NCBI GenBank assembly: GCA_963792075.1
Contig: CAWBUW010000002.1
Coordinates: 496,001-560,000 of the forward strand
Reading direction: 5' to 3'
Length of the DNA: 64,000 nucleotides
Origin: CAWBUW01 sp963792075
Lineage (GTDB): Bacteria; Chloroflexota; Anaerolineae; Anaerolineales; UBA4823
The notes below the pieces were generated by a model. The model saw nothing but the letters and a program-made list of their open reading frames with translations. It had not been told where the DNA came from and did no database searches. Both the position numbers and the translations under genes were made by a program. Of the stretch, positions 35,236-45,738 are shown piece after piece (within the stretch, counting starts at the first letter, position 1; every line of letters starts with the position of its first letter).

Positions 35236-36450
35236 TCAACTTGATTGTTCCAGGAAATCTGCAAATCCGTTGATGATCCTCTGCCGGTCAAATTGGCTTT
35301 CAGCCGCCTGCCGCCCGGCAGCTCCGAGCGATTGGCGGAGTTCCCGGTCTTGGGCAAGCTGGAAGATTGCCGCTGCAATCCCCACTGCGTCCCCCGGCTT
35401 CACCACCAACCCGGCATAGTGACTGGATACGATCTCTGCAGCCTCGCCATCGGCTACCAAAACGAGCGGGCGGGCAGAGGCCATGGCCTCATAAATCTTG
35501 GAGGGTACAGCTCCAGGTAAAAAAACTTTCAACGGAACTATTGAGATATCGGCAGAAGCAACCAGCGCGGGCATTTTCCATTTGGGCAGCGGGTCTAAGA
35601 AGCGCACATTTGTAAGATGTTTTTCTGCTGCTATGCGCATCAAAGTTTGCTTTTCTGGGCCATCCCCAACTAAAACCAGCTTGATCTGCGGTTGATCCTG
35701 CAAATGCTGGGCGGCTTCCAAAACCTGCTCCAACCCTTGGGCCAGCCCGTGCAGTCCGGCGTACAGCGCAACCACTTCATCAGCGCTCCCCAGCAGAGCG
35801 CGAGATTCTGGCGTTGCCTGATCAGGATGGAAGGCAGCGGTATCAGCTCCGTTCGAAAGGTGGAATGTTTTCACTTGGGGAAAGTGCTGCCTGATGTTTG
35901 CCAGGATCGTCTTTGATTGCCCGCTGACCGCCCAGGCTTTTTTATAGCAGAAGGCTTCAAGCCTCTGGCTTAAACGTAATGCCAGGCCGGGCTTGAGCAT
36001 TCCCAATCTCACTGCAAACTCGGGCCACAGGTCTGACACATTGAAGATCCAACGCGCCCGCTTGATCCGGCTCAGCCAAAATCCTGACATGCCGAGGAAC
36101 AGCGGCGGGCTTTCGGTAAGGATGAAATCTGCTCGCTTGGCAAGGAACGATCCCACCAAAGCCGAAGAAACCACAAACGAAAAGTAATTTGCCAGCCTGG
36201 GTACCAGGCCGACCGATTGAGATGGGTAAATCCAGGTGCGAATCACCTCGACAGGACCCTCTATCTCTCGTTTTAGCCCGCCGCGGTAGCCTGTGTAATA
36301 CTTGCCCAGGGGGTAGTTGGGCATCGCGGTCAACACCGTTACCTGCCAGCCACGTTGCGCTAATCCATGCGCCAGTTCTGAGAGGCGCGCCTGCGGCGCT
36401 CCCATCTCCGGCAGGTAGTATTGCGTATGCAAAATAATATGTTTGTGCAT
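35236..36450 (-). CDS. Glycosyltransferase family 4 (WcaI/WbuB-like)
   Basis: A 404-residue GT-B retaining transferase. It opens HIILHTQYYLPEMGAPQARL and has PNYPLGKYYTGYRG, both usual in WcaI/WbuB-type enzymes. The donor-binding C-domain has LVLVGDGPEKQTLM and VFLPGAVPSKIYEAMASARP with a following Glu, the E-x7-E motif. It uses a nucleotide sugar in the cytoplasm to extend the lipid-linked chain. ATG 36450 is chosen over a TTG at 36456. It is the last GC-moderate gene before the AT-rich module upstream. Confidence 0.88.
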   Translation of the reverse strand: MHKHIILHTQYYLPEMGAPQARLSELAHGLAQRGWQVTVLTAMPNYPLGKYYTGYRGGLKREIEGPVEVIRTWIYPSQSVGLVPRLANYFSFVVSSALVGSFLAKRADFILTESPPLFLGMSGFWLSRIKRARWIFNVSDLWPEFAVRLGMLKPGLALRLSQRLEAFCYKKAWAVSGQSKTILANIRQHFPQVKTFHLSNGADTAAFHPDQATPESRALLGSADEVVALYAGLHGLAQGLEQVLEAAQHLQDQPQIKLVLVGDGPEKQTLMRIAAEKHLTNVRFLDPLPKWKMPALVASADISIVPLKVFLPGAVPSKIYEAMASARPLVLVADGEAAEIVSSHYAGLVVKPGDAVGIAAAIFQLAQDRELRQSLGAAGRQAAESQFDRQRIINGFADFLEQSS

Positions 36451-36538
36451 TGTCAATCGAACTGGGTAGATGGTTACCCTGTTATAAAAAAGTGCCCAGT
36501 TCTATGGTTGCACCACAGTTTTTATCCATATGTTTGAG

Positions 36539-37309
36539 TTAGGGATTTGAAGGAGTTGCAAACTGTTGCTCTAACACATCGGCCCTCTGAAGTGCACCAT
36601 CCCAAAATGAGAGGCGGTAATAACGAATGGCCTCCTCAATGTTTCCCAATTGTTCGGCAGTGGTTCCCGCTCGATAACAGCCGTTGTAACCTGGATCGCC
36701 ATTAATACAAGAAAGCAAATAGGAGGCTATGGCAAGGCGAGGATTTAACCGAAATAGAAGATCTCCTAGTTCAAACCAATGAGCACCATCTGTCGGCTTT
36801 ATGCTTAAACCTCTTTGATATATCTGGATCAGCCGAATACGGTCTTGCTCTTTGATAGGTAATGTAGTCCCCCCATAGTGATATGTCAACGTATCCGCCA
36901 GCCAAAACCATGCGTCTGCAACACCAGGTTGTTCTTTTACTGAATATTCAGCCAATTTCTGATCATCAGGTTCCTTGAATTTCAGCAGAGGCAGGTATTC
37001 AGGCGCACAACGGATAAATTTAAACCATGCTAAATATTTCTGGGTTTCAAGATTGAGAGCATCCGCGACTGCCCCCTTTAACCAATCAGAACGGCAATCT
37101 TCGGGGCTTGTTAAGACAAATACTGATTGGGCACGATATAGTTGGTTTGGATCACTTTCTAAGCCACGAATCACAAATAAAGCAGCAATGTTTCGCGTAA
37201 TGCTATAATTTATACGAGCCCAGGGAAGTATAGCAACGATAATTATCCCTAATGATAATAGAAGTCGCTCATGTTTTGTAGTCTTACCCTGGAAAGTAAT
37301 TGAATGCAT
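36539..37309 (-). CDS. Membrane-anchored protein with TPR-like repeats
   Basis: A 256-residue protein with one N-terminal membrane helix (about residues 15-32, LLLSLGIIIVAILPWARI) and an extracytoplasmic region. The C-terminal half looks like helical repeats, for example ADAWFWLADTLTYH, HWFELGDLLFRLNPRLAIAS and LGNIEEAIRYYRLSF. TPR domains scaffold proteins, and here one might gather polymerase or export components. No enzyme motif is seen. It is the first clearly AT-rich gene on this side of the variable module, 24 bases after the CapK-like gene. Confidence 0.6.
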   Translation of the reverse strand: MHSITFQGKTTKHERLLLSLGIIIVAILPWARINYSITRNIAALFVIRGLESDPNQLYRAQSVFVLTSPEDCRSDWLKGAVADALNLETQKYLAWFKFIRCAPEYLPLLKFKEPDDQKLAEYSVKEQPGVADAWFWLADTLTYHYGGTTLPIKEQDRIRLIQIYQRGLSIKPTDGAHWFELGDLLFRLNPRLAIASYLLSCINGDPGYNGCYRAGTTAEQLGNIEEAIRYYRLSFWDGALQRADVLEQQFATPSNP

Positions 37310-37333
37310 AATAACAGTCCTACCAAGAACTCT

Positions 37334-38746
37334 TCACAATCGGCGCTTTATCTGCTCAATTTCAGAAGAAGATAACTTACACACAACTGCACGAAATTTT
37401 CCATTTGCCTCACGCGGAATTTGATCAACCTCTTCCAGGTTCACCTGCACATCCCCAACTCTGGCCTGCAAGCGCTCAATTATCGAATGGCCTGCAGAAT
37501 CCGTGTATTCAGCTGCTGGAACATACTTAACATGGAACCGCGAAAGTGATTCCTGAATTATTTGAGCCTCATAAATTGGCAATTGGGTCTTAAATATTGG
37601 ATCCAAACGTCCAATTCTTCTGCCATCTTTTGTATACAATACATCATCGCTGCGTCCATCAACTGGCCCTAAGATCGGAAGAGTTCGGCCGCATTCACAT
37701 GGCAGAGTTGAATTTCGAAAATCTACAGAATCGCCTAGCATATACCTGATTAGAGGCATATCTGTATTTATCAAACCAGTAGCAACAAAATTGCCGTTTC
37801 CGTTCTTGATAAGAGAACCATTTGTATCAATTTCTAGTACCCCTGTTTCAGGCCACAAATGTAAATTTCCAAATTGGCATTCACTTGCAGCCGTAACAAT
37901 CTCTGCCATGCCATAAGTTTCACGAACAGGGCAATGAAATGCCTTTTCAATGGCTTCTCTTTGATAGTCAAATAACGGTTCAGCGTTGGTGATGGCAACC
38001 CTAAAGGTCAGATCTGTTCGCCCTATTCGAAGAACCTCTAACGCCAAGGCATAAAGAGAAGATGTATATCCCCAGAGATATTCGATACGGTGTTGGATTA
38101 ATGCATCCAGGTAATAGGAAATTAACTGAGGGGCAAGGTGATAAGAAGAGAGGTAAAGCTGATTTAGCGCGCGATTTCATACCCAAAAAGGAGGCTTTTT
38201 TTGACTAACAGGTGTGACCAACTGTCCACCCAATATTGCCCAACGATCATAGCGACTAACCCCATACCAACGGCGCCACCGGGTCTCAAATAGCGCATAC
38301 CAGGCGCGGACAGTTTTTTTGCTCCACCACAAGTCAAGTGATTTGCCTGTTGTCCCACTGGTGTGTTCATGAAACATACGGTGAGGATTGCAATCAGTTG
38401 CGAGAAAAGCGAGAGGATTTGCCCGTACTGCTTCCTTTTCCAGTACAGGCCAGTTTTCTAAGTAGCTCCATGAGGAATGATCCCCCTTCCGTTTATTCTT
38501 GTCCCAATATTCTTTGTAGTAAGGAACCCTTGTCGCAGCCCGGTTTAATAAGAATTCCAGGTGAACTTGTTGGTAAACTCGCCATTGTTCTGGTGTCCAT
38601 GTTTCGCGTTCCAATGCATCGTTTATAAGATGCTCTGTCTCTGGACCGTATCTCCAATACCGCAGATACGACCCTCGAAGACTCGCCAATACTGAACGAG
38701 CAGGAGCGGGTAAATGATGGTAAACATTTAGTGTCCAATCAGTCAT
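37334..38746 (-). CDS. CapK/phenylacetate-CoA ligase-like adenylate-forming enzyme (in-frame TGA)
   Basis: Taken across the stop this is 470 residues. The N-terminal half has FHEHTSGTTGKSLDLWWSKK (AMP-binding P-loop), the centre reads NQLYLSSYHLAPQLISYYLD, and the C-terminal half has RETYGMAEIVTAAS, PCECGRTLPIL and DGRRIGRLDPIFK. CapK-family ligases in glycan loci probably activate an acyl group for attachment to sugar. At 38177-38179 a TGA interrupts PPFWV|NRALNQLYLSS with the same frame on both sides, where Trp is expected. It is a true nonsense substitution or a single miscall. The ATG overlaps the asnB-like stop by ATGA. Confidence 0.8.
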
Positions 38747-40638
38747 AAAACTGTTACAGCCTCTATAGGCTTATGAAGTTTTAGAGAAGGATTGTTAAAA
38801 AATGCCTGATACCACCAGGTGACCATAAAAAGCTGCCTTACAATCGCTTCCATTTTGTCATTCCCGTTTAAAAAAGCAGCAACAGTGTTCTTGACTTTAT
38901 GATGATCAAATGGACCAGAACGCACAGGTTCAAGCTCAGCCATACGATAGATATGATCTTGAAATTCTGGTACCTGGCGAAAATATTTTCCCCACGGCAC
39001 ACCAAATCCCCATTTGGGATGTTTGCGAACTGTTTCCGGGAGCCGATCTCCCACTGCAGCTCTGAGAAATCCATTTGCTAGAACTACCTTTAAGAGAATT
39101 GAGGAAGGAAGCGCTGCCAGACCTTCAACAAGACGGTAGTCTAGAAAAGGTACCCGGCATTCTATAGAAGCCCCCATAGTCATTCGATCATTGCGGTCAA
39201 GGATCGAACAAAGAAACGTATGCTGGTCATAATACATCACTTGGCGAACCGGCTCTCCGGGATAGAGCATCTTTGCGATTCCAAGAATTTGCTTTCGATA
39301 CGGGAAATTGGCTTGGGGAAGAAACCCTAAAAGGTTTAAATCAACAGGTAGGACATCACAAGAATTAAACTGAACAAAATCATCAAGCGAGTCCAATGAT
39401 AGAAATCTTCCCAATTTACGCCACCGTCCATTCAGCAGAGAAGCTTTGTTCAGCGTGGGTAAAATATATCGACCTGTTTTTAGCAGGAGAGGGTATTTCA
39501 AAGGCTGATAACGAACATACCCTCCTAGCGTTTCATCAGCTCCTTCCCCTGAAAGCAGTACTGTTACACGGGACTTTGCATACTTCGAAATCATCCATAA
39601 ATGCAGATCATTACCATGTACCAATGGCTCATCATTAAGGAAAGATACTTCCCCTAAATAATTCAGTATATCGTTTTCAGATACAAATAACTCGTGGTAA
39701 TCTAATCCCCATCGAGAGGCAACCTGTTGCGCAAAAGGTCCTTCATCATACCCGGTTTCTTTAAAACGAACAGTGAAACTAGAAACTTGTGTTTCCGCCT
39801 GCATTGATAGAGATGCGGACACACTGCTCGAATCCATGCCCTCCACTTAACAAAACCCCTACTGGAACATCACTAATTTGACGAATGTTGACAGCATCAT
39901 CAAATAATTCCCGAAACCAATCAATCACATTTCCCGGCATTTCATTACTGGTCTCTTGCACTTTTTCTGCCAGATTCCACCAGGTATTATCTTGTATCTT
40001 CCCATCTTTAATTATTAGATAATGTCCTGGGAGTAGTCGCCTCACCCCGAAAAAAGGTGTCTGTTCACCAGAAACATAGCGAAAACACAATAATTCTTCC
40101 CATGAGTTTGGATCAAAGTGAAAGAGATACCTGCAGCAAAAAGAGCTTTTTCTTCCGATGCAAAAAAAAGTTTATCATCAAGCTGCGCGTAGTAAAGTGG
40201 TTTCACCCCCATACGATCACGTGCTAAAAACAAAGTTTTTTCTTGGCTATCCCATATAGCAAGAGCAAACATACCATTAAGTTGACTTAGCATAGCCGGA
40301 CCATAAGTAATATACAAATTCAATATTACTTCAGTGTCGGAATTGGAAATGAAACAATAGCCTTGTTTTTCCAATGATGAGCGTAAAGACAAATAATTGT
40401 AAACTTCGCCATTGTAAACCATTTGGTAACGCCCGTTGGCCCCACTCATGGGCATATGACCATGTTCAGATAAGTCGAGTATAGACAGACGGCGAGACCC
40501 CAAGGCGATTCCAGGGGCCAGGTAGATGCCGTAGTCGTCTGGGCCGCGATGAGTCAAAGTTTGGTTCATCGCATGAATGAGTGACTTTTCAATCGGTGCG
40601 TCGGTACCCTGGGTCAATATACCACAAATACCACACAT
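38743..40638 (-). CDS. asnB: Asparagine synthase (glutamine-hydrolysing)-like amidotransferase (two frameshifts)
   Basis: Repaired length is 631 residues, normal for AsnB. Class II glutaminase domain: MCGICGILTQ with the nucleophile Cys2, LTHRGPDDYGIY, YNGEVYNYLSLR, LARDRMGVKPLYYA. Synthetase domain: PVGVLLSGG followed by MDSSSVSA (PP-loop), LLSGEGADETLGGY, RNDRMTMGASIECRVPFLD. One base is missing in A3 40121-40123 and one C is extra at 39839-39841. In O-antigen loci such proteins (WbpS-like) probably amidate uronic acids, and uronates are made here by several routes. It lies 43 bases upstream (in position) of the GT4 gene at 40682. Confidence 0.87.
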
Positions 40639-40681
40639 AATTATTGGATACCCCTGTCATTTGAACCAGAACCTAATACCA

Positions 40682-41725
40682 TTAAAAAGACTTTTCCCAT
40701 TGGGGACGAACCCGTTCCCAAGACGAATTCATAGCCAATTCCCGTCCATTTCTTGAAAGTTTGCTTACCAATTCTGGATCTTTGAGCAAGCGCTGAATAG
40801 CCCTGCTCATTAATTCAACATCACCATCTGGAACTAACAAACCTGTTTCACCATTATGTAGTAAATCTGGTATTCCTCCAACATTGGTGCTGACAACAGG
40901 AATGCCCATGGCACAAGCTTCAAGAATTGCTACTGGCGTATTATCAATATGGTTTGTGTTGATAAAAATGTCAGCTTGGTTACCCTCAAGAATTTTTCCT
41001 TCCAAATCCAAAAATCCTGGAAAATGTGTTACATCCTTGAGCCCCAGGTGTTCAGCAAGCTGCATAGTTGTTTTCTGCAATCCTATATCCTGCCCGGCCA
41101 TAACTAGAGTAGCATTTTCATTCTCCAATTTCAATTTGGATAAGACTTTAACCGCCATCTCAGGTCGGTAGATGGAATCAAAACTGCGCATCCATAGTAG
41201 ATTTGGTTTAATATCCGCCTTGGTTTATATGGTAGTTCAGAAATATTCCTTACTACATTAGGTATAATCTGTGCAGGGAAGCCTCTTTTTTGTACCTCTC
41301 TGGCAAGATACTTAAGGGTGCAATGATTAGATTAGCTCGTTGTAAAACCCGGTTCGACCAATACGGAAAACAAGTCATAAACTCTGGCATTGCCCCACCA
41401 TGCAAAAACATTACCATTTTTTTGTTGAACCCAAATCCCAGCCAACTCGCGATATCTTCAACAACAAAACTCCTGCCCCCATAAACATGTATGATCAATA
41501 TGTCAAATTCTTTATTTTAACCCAATTATGGTTTTAATGATATCAATCAGACGAAGATAGCGGTTAATCATTGAAGATGTTGAGATTACAGGGTATCCAT
41601 CCCTTTTAAACAGAAGATGGAATTTCTCCTTGGACGGTTACATAGCCAGGGTTTTTACCTAACATTGGTCCTACAAAACAAATGCGATATTTCGGAGAAG
41701 ATTTTGGGTTCAGTTCTAACAACAA
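40682..41725 (-). pseudogene. Glycosyltransferase family 4 (multiple frameshifts)
   Basis: Reassembled from at least four frame segments. The N-terminal part reads KYRICFVGPMLGKNPGYV, then RDGYPVISTSSMINRYLRL, HVYGGRSFVVEDIA and VMFLHGGAMPEF. The C-terminal donor-binding domain (40682-41191) has ATLVMAGQDIGLQ, NTPVAILEACAMGIPVVSTN with the E-x7-E motif, and HNGETGLLVPDGD. Breaks lie near 41610, 41510, 41320 and 41200. The start is unresolved; TTG codons at 41722 and 41725 would abut the upstream gene's stop at 41728. It is an intact GT4 if the indels are errors. Confidence 0.7.
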
Positions 41726-41727
41726 AT

Positions 41728-42820
41728 TTAATCTTCTGTCAATATATTTTTATACGTGACCATGATATGCTCAATCATCTTCTGAGTGCTGTAGTTTTCC
41801 CTAACATGCTCCTAATTCAGCTTTCCCATTCATTCCGAGCGTTGATCATCTTGCGCCAGGGCAAAATCGCCTGGGCAAAGAGATCGATAGAGTCAGGGTG
41901 GATTACGTACCTCCATGGCTGTTTTCAACCACGCTTTTACATGCCCCAACATCGGTCACAACCACTGGCAATCCGGCTGCCATGTATTCCAACAAAGCAA
42001 TCAGTAGGCCTCCATTTTCGAAGTTAAAACGCCTACTTTCGCTAACGATAACTGCGAATAAATATCATCGCTTTCCCCCACAAATTTCACTTGCTGTTGT
42101 AGCCCGAGTTCGATCACTGCAGCAAAACATGCTTTTACATAAGACGAAGAAGGATCGTCAAGTCGACCGATAAGGTTCCATTCGAAATCGGGCATTATTT
42201 CCTTTAGCCTGGCGGCCACCTTGATTGCCATTAATTAATTTTAACAGGAACTACCCGACCTACCTGAACGATGGTAAAAAGCTCTGCAGGTTGTCTGGTT
42301 ATCCGGGGTAATGAGATGCCATTGGGGAGGTATTCACAACGTTCTGGAGATAACCCAATTATCTGGACAGCGTAATTCACCAGGCGTTCGGATACCCCAA
42401 AGTAAAAATCTACGTTCCTCAAAAAAATCTGATCAAGCCATTTCATCCAGCGTGATCTTTCAATCGGACCATGGTGATCATGCATAATGTGTAGCCAACT
42501 TTGCTTTGAAATTATGCGTGCTATGTGGGCAAAATAGGCTGCTGTGTGACTATGGGTATGGACAATTCGAATTTGATTACTGGAAATAATTGTAGCAAAG
42601 CGAAAAAGTGCAGCTATATCGAAGCGGAATGTCTTTCGAGACTATGAACTTGTACGTGGGGCTGGATTTCTTCTGCCAGTTCCCCAATCGTTCTCGTGGT
42701 TACAATATGCACACGATATAGTTTGGGATCTATCTCATTCGCTAGTGTTATGAGCACTCGCTCTGCTCCACCTCGAGCTAATGTATCAATAACCAAGGCA
42801 ACGTTGATCGGGGAGGACAT
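41728..42820 (-). pseudogene. Glycosyltransferase family 4 (multiple frameshifts)
   Basis: Segments in order are VALVIDTLARGGAERVLITL (the GGAER motif near the N-terminus), HDHHGPIERSRWMKWLDQ, YFGVSERLVNYA, FTIVQVGRVVPVK, EWNLIGRLDD, then GLLIALLEYMAAGLPVVVTD (donor-site Glu) and a tail STQKMIEHIMVTYKNILTED ending at TAA 41728. Frame breaks lie near 42620-42490, 42235, 42005, 41905 and 41815. ATG 42820 (MSSPINV) is preceded by GGATTAGGT; a start at 42838 is possible. The gene fits between its neighbours once repaired. Confidence 0.7.
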
Positions 42821-42842
42821 ACCTAATCCAGGTTGCAATAAT

Positions 42843-44001
42843 CTACAAGGATTTGCCTGAGATTAGATTGATAAGAATTAGAGCGTAAGAGTTGAAGCAT
42901 TTGTAGATAATTTGAGAGACCTGGCAGTTTAACTGCTGCGGATTGTCTAATAGATTAGCCAAAGCAATCCCCAAGTCATTTGGCGTTGGGTTGAACAGCA
43001 ACCCCAAATCCTCGTTTTTAAGATCCATGGCACAATCCCTGCCCTTGCAGCTATTGGGTAAGTACTGTGTGCCCACGCTTCCGCAATTGTCTTGGGCCAT
43101 CCTTCTTTTACACCGGGCATGATCAAAATATGGGCTTTTGAGTAATATCTTTGAACTTCTGAAAACCGAAAAACCCAGTAAAAGAGATTTGGTCAGCGAT
43201 CCCATATTCTGCCGTTATCCGCTGTAGATTAGCATTTTCTGGGCCATCCCCTACTATAGTAAATTGCCACTTGAGGTCAGGGCGTTCCTTGTGAAGAATT
43301 CCTAAACCACAAATCGCCAGATCCAATCCTTTTACAGGGATCAAATTTCCTACAGAGAGAAGTTTCCACGGTGGCTGCCACTCTTTATCTTGGGATAATA
43401 TCTGAGCCCGTTTAAGCTCATCCAATGACATAACAGCTGGGTTAAAACTGATTAAATGCGGGCGTGTTGATGGGCCATAAATCAAAATCGGATTTTGTTT
43501 TGACGGGAAATTCCGTATCCATCTCTCTATACGTGACGGTAAACGTTCACCGTCATAGGCGCCAAAGTAGCCAGCCCATTTTGTCAGGCTCCTTTTCTTC
43601 ATTAAAAAGATAAGCAAATAACCTAACAATGCTGGATGGCCTGGACTCCGCAAGTGAACAAAATCCAAATCACGAATAAATCCAGCCAGAGACCTGATTA
43701 AACCTGGTAATTGAAAGAACCGTTTCCATGGGGCTCCAGGTTCATTAGACATTGAGTACTCAATTGGGATCCAAGAAATATTTTTTTTTTCATAAGGTGC
43801 TAAATGGCGTTGTGGTGGGCCCTCTCCTATCGGTGCACTGATATATACCTTGGTGAAAAGGTCAGCCCAGAATTTTATCTCTCGAACATAAGGTTCATAG
43901 GCCCAAGGCACTCCTTCAGATCCAACCCAGTGCGGCACATGCGTGATGATGCCTAAAGTCTTATCAAAAGGTCTATAGGTTAATGGTTCGGTTCCAATCA
44001 C
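42843..44001 (-). pseudogene. Glycosyltransferase family 4 (frameshifted in the C-terminal part)
   Basis: The long segment runs from GTG 44001 (TLGIITHVPHWVGSEG) through LDFVHLRSPGHPALLGYLL, KWAGYFGAYDGERLPSR, WKLLSVGNLIPVKGLDLAI and FTIVGDGPENANLQRI. Beyond 43125 the frame breaks. The continuation carries AHILIMPGVKEGWPKTIAEA and LKNEDLGLLFNPTPNDLG, the donor-binding end of the GT4 fold. The GTG start overlaps the repaired WbqC stop by GTGA, which discards the apparent N-terminal extension to 44127. At least two indels lie between 43030 and 43140. Confidence 0.75.
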
Positions 44002-44697
44002 AAAGACCACGCCCCTTCGATAAGCTGTTTGGTTCTTTCTGCTCCAACGTTGAAAAGACAATCGATTAAGGATAAGCCTGGTAGAAAAGTTTTCCCTGTC
44101 TGAGAATAAATTACCTCTCAGGAACAAAATCCTGCCAAATTAGTTGAATCCCTGCGCTTTCAAATTGGTTTACCTCCATATAATTCTTCCCCCTCTGCCT
44201 GCAATATAACGGGTGCCGCCGCAAGCTCTGCAAATTTCAACCAGTCGGCCGGTAGGATCTGTTGTTGCTAATTGAAGATCTTCAACTCGAACCACTTTTA
44301 TTTGGTGGGCGTCGAGCAAATCCATAATCGCCAGGAAAGTTTCGTAATTAATCTGATCCAGATTGCTGGAAGTGGTACGCATAGCTTCATAAATATTGGG
44401 CCAGCAGGATGTGAAATAGCGGGTCTTTTGGTAGCATTGGGTTAATGTTTTTGTAACTCGTTTATACAAATCTGGTTCGGCAACCAAGACCTTGTCAATC
44501 GGCATTCCTAACTTTGCATGAACCGGTAATGTCAGCCAAAGCGGCAATCCGTTTACATTTTTTATTTTGGTCCGGTTTTGATAATAATTCTTTCGATACT
44601 GGACATCAGGAAGCCAAACAAAAATATCGCTGTTCAACACTTTATTGAAATAGCCCATCCATGGTAAAAAGTGAGGCTGGTGAATACTAATAATCAT
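43998..44697 (-). CDS. WbqC family protein (two frameshifts)
   Basis: Repaired length is about 233 residues. It begins MIISIHQPHFLPWMGYFNKV, the conserved WbqC start (HQPxYLPWxGYF), and continues DIFVWLPDVQYRKNYYQNRT and LPLWLTLPVHAK. The C-terminus is recovered in other frames: GRGGKNYMEVNQFESAGI, QLIWQDFVPERVIYSQTGKT and FLPGLSLIDCLFNVGAE, ending at TGA 43998-44000. Breaks are near 44190 and 44107. WbqC-like proteins occur in O-antigen loci and their chemistry is not established. The ATG overlaps the PIG-L stop (ATGA) and the stop overlaps the GT4 GTG. Confidence 0.82.
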
Positions 44698-45313
44698 AAA
44701 ATCATTCTAACCAATTCGAAACATTCAGCGAAATCTTTTCCAATTTGTTTGCCACGAACCCGTGCAAGATCAGCAACAATATCATTCGAGAAAAAGAGGC
44801 GTGCCTTGAGTATGGAAAGCGTTAATGCGCTACCTTGGCCCGAATATTTTCCTCTCCAACTGTAAGAAAAACATCCATCTCAAACTTCATACTATTCCAG
44901 GGTAATTCATACCCTAACATGGATGTGAATTTAAAGGCCGCCGAGCTTCCGAAAAAACAACTTCATGAGATTGGTGGATATCCTGGGAATTAGGTATCAG
45001 AACAAGATCTGGCTGAAGATCACGGTTAAAATCATAAAACAACTGCAGATTTGGCTCCACAAAATTCAAACAAATTACGTGGATCGTAATTACGCAAAAT
45101 GATATTATCTTGCTCTGACCCCAAGTAATTTCGAACTTTCATGGAACTCATTCATGAATTCTATTAAATCTCCCTTAGAGGCGGCAAGGATAAACCGACA
45201 TAATAAATTCGATTGTCTTTACCAAGATAATGCAAGGTTGCACCAGCACCTAGTTCAACATCATCTATATGGGGAGCAATTGCCAGAACTGTTTTACCCT
45301 TGATCTGAAACAT
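44694..45313 (-). pseudogene. PIG-L family sugar N-deacetylase (several frameshifts)
   Basis: About 207 residues when repaired. The N-terminal metal site reads TVLAIAPHIDDVELGAGATL (H-x-D-D). The second half has LVLIPNSQDIHQSHEVVFSE, where DIHQSH matches the family's D-x-H-x-D/x-H zinc-ligand region, then MLGYELPWNSMKFE and a helical tail LARVRGKQIGKDFAECFELV. Breaks lie near 45172, 45080, 45030, 44935 and 44825. The start ATG 45313 has AAGGAAG before it. It would remove an N-acetyl from a nucleotide or lipid-linked amino sugar, with the adjacent GNAT gene re-acylating it. Confidence 0.78.
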
Positions 45314-45738
45314 AACTTCCTTCTTTTGACAATTCCAACAAGGATCGAGCATTGATGGAAAATACTATATTCTCGTTTTGATATTCTAATAGATTGAAAC
45401 CCAGTCGATAATAAAAAGCAATCGCATCGGTGTTCTTTTGTGAAACCTTTAGCGTAACAATAGGTAAATCCCTTTAATCGCGCACTGAGCAACAATTTTT
45501 AGCAATTGCCTGGGGATCCCCTTCCGCCTAAAAGACCGCTGGACACCAAGACGATGAATATGCAGCGTTTTGTGTTAACTACAAAACCCAAAATTTGACC
45601 TTCCTTTACAAGCATCCAGGAACATTCCCATTTACCTGGCAAGGTCACAGCAAAATGTTCCTGGTTCCATGGCTCACCTATGATATCTTTATCGATGGCT
45701 TCAGATTTCGGGCCAATAATCACGAATAAGCTTTTCAG
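45294..45738 (-). pseudogene. GNAT family N-acetyltransferase (frameshifted)
   Basis: About 147 residues. Visible are EGQILGFVVN, then in another frame HIHRLGVQRSFRRKGIPRQL, where R-x-x-G-x-P/G is the acetyl-CoA pyrophosphate loop, and NTDAIAFYYRLGFNLLEYQN, the usual GNAT C-terminal motif. Breaks lie near 45560 and 45470, and possibly one near 45700. The start may be a TTG at 45738 that overlaps the Wzy stop, or a GTG at 45723. Its end overlaps the PIG-L start by 20 bases. The likely role is acylation of a sugar amine. Confidence 0.72.

Noticed and set aside
27180..36500. Mobile element explanation for the hairpins
   Set aside because: No transposase frame, target duplication or shared sequence is visible next to them.
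41617..42027. Plus-strand 136-residue open frame
   Set aside because: It lies over the donor-binding part of a GT4 gene on the minus strand, and its protein has no family features.
43998..44127. N-terminal extension of the GT4 gene to 44127
   Set aside because: These bases encode the WbqC C-terminus in another frame (FLPGLSLIDCLFNVGAE). GTG 44001 overlaps its stop.
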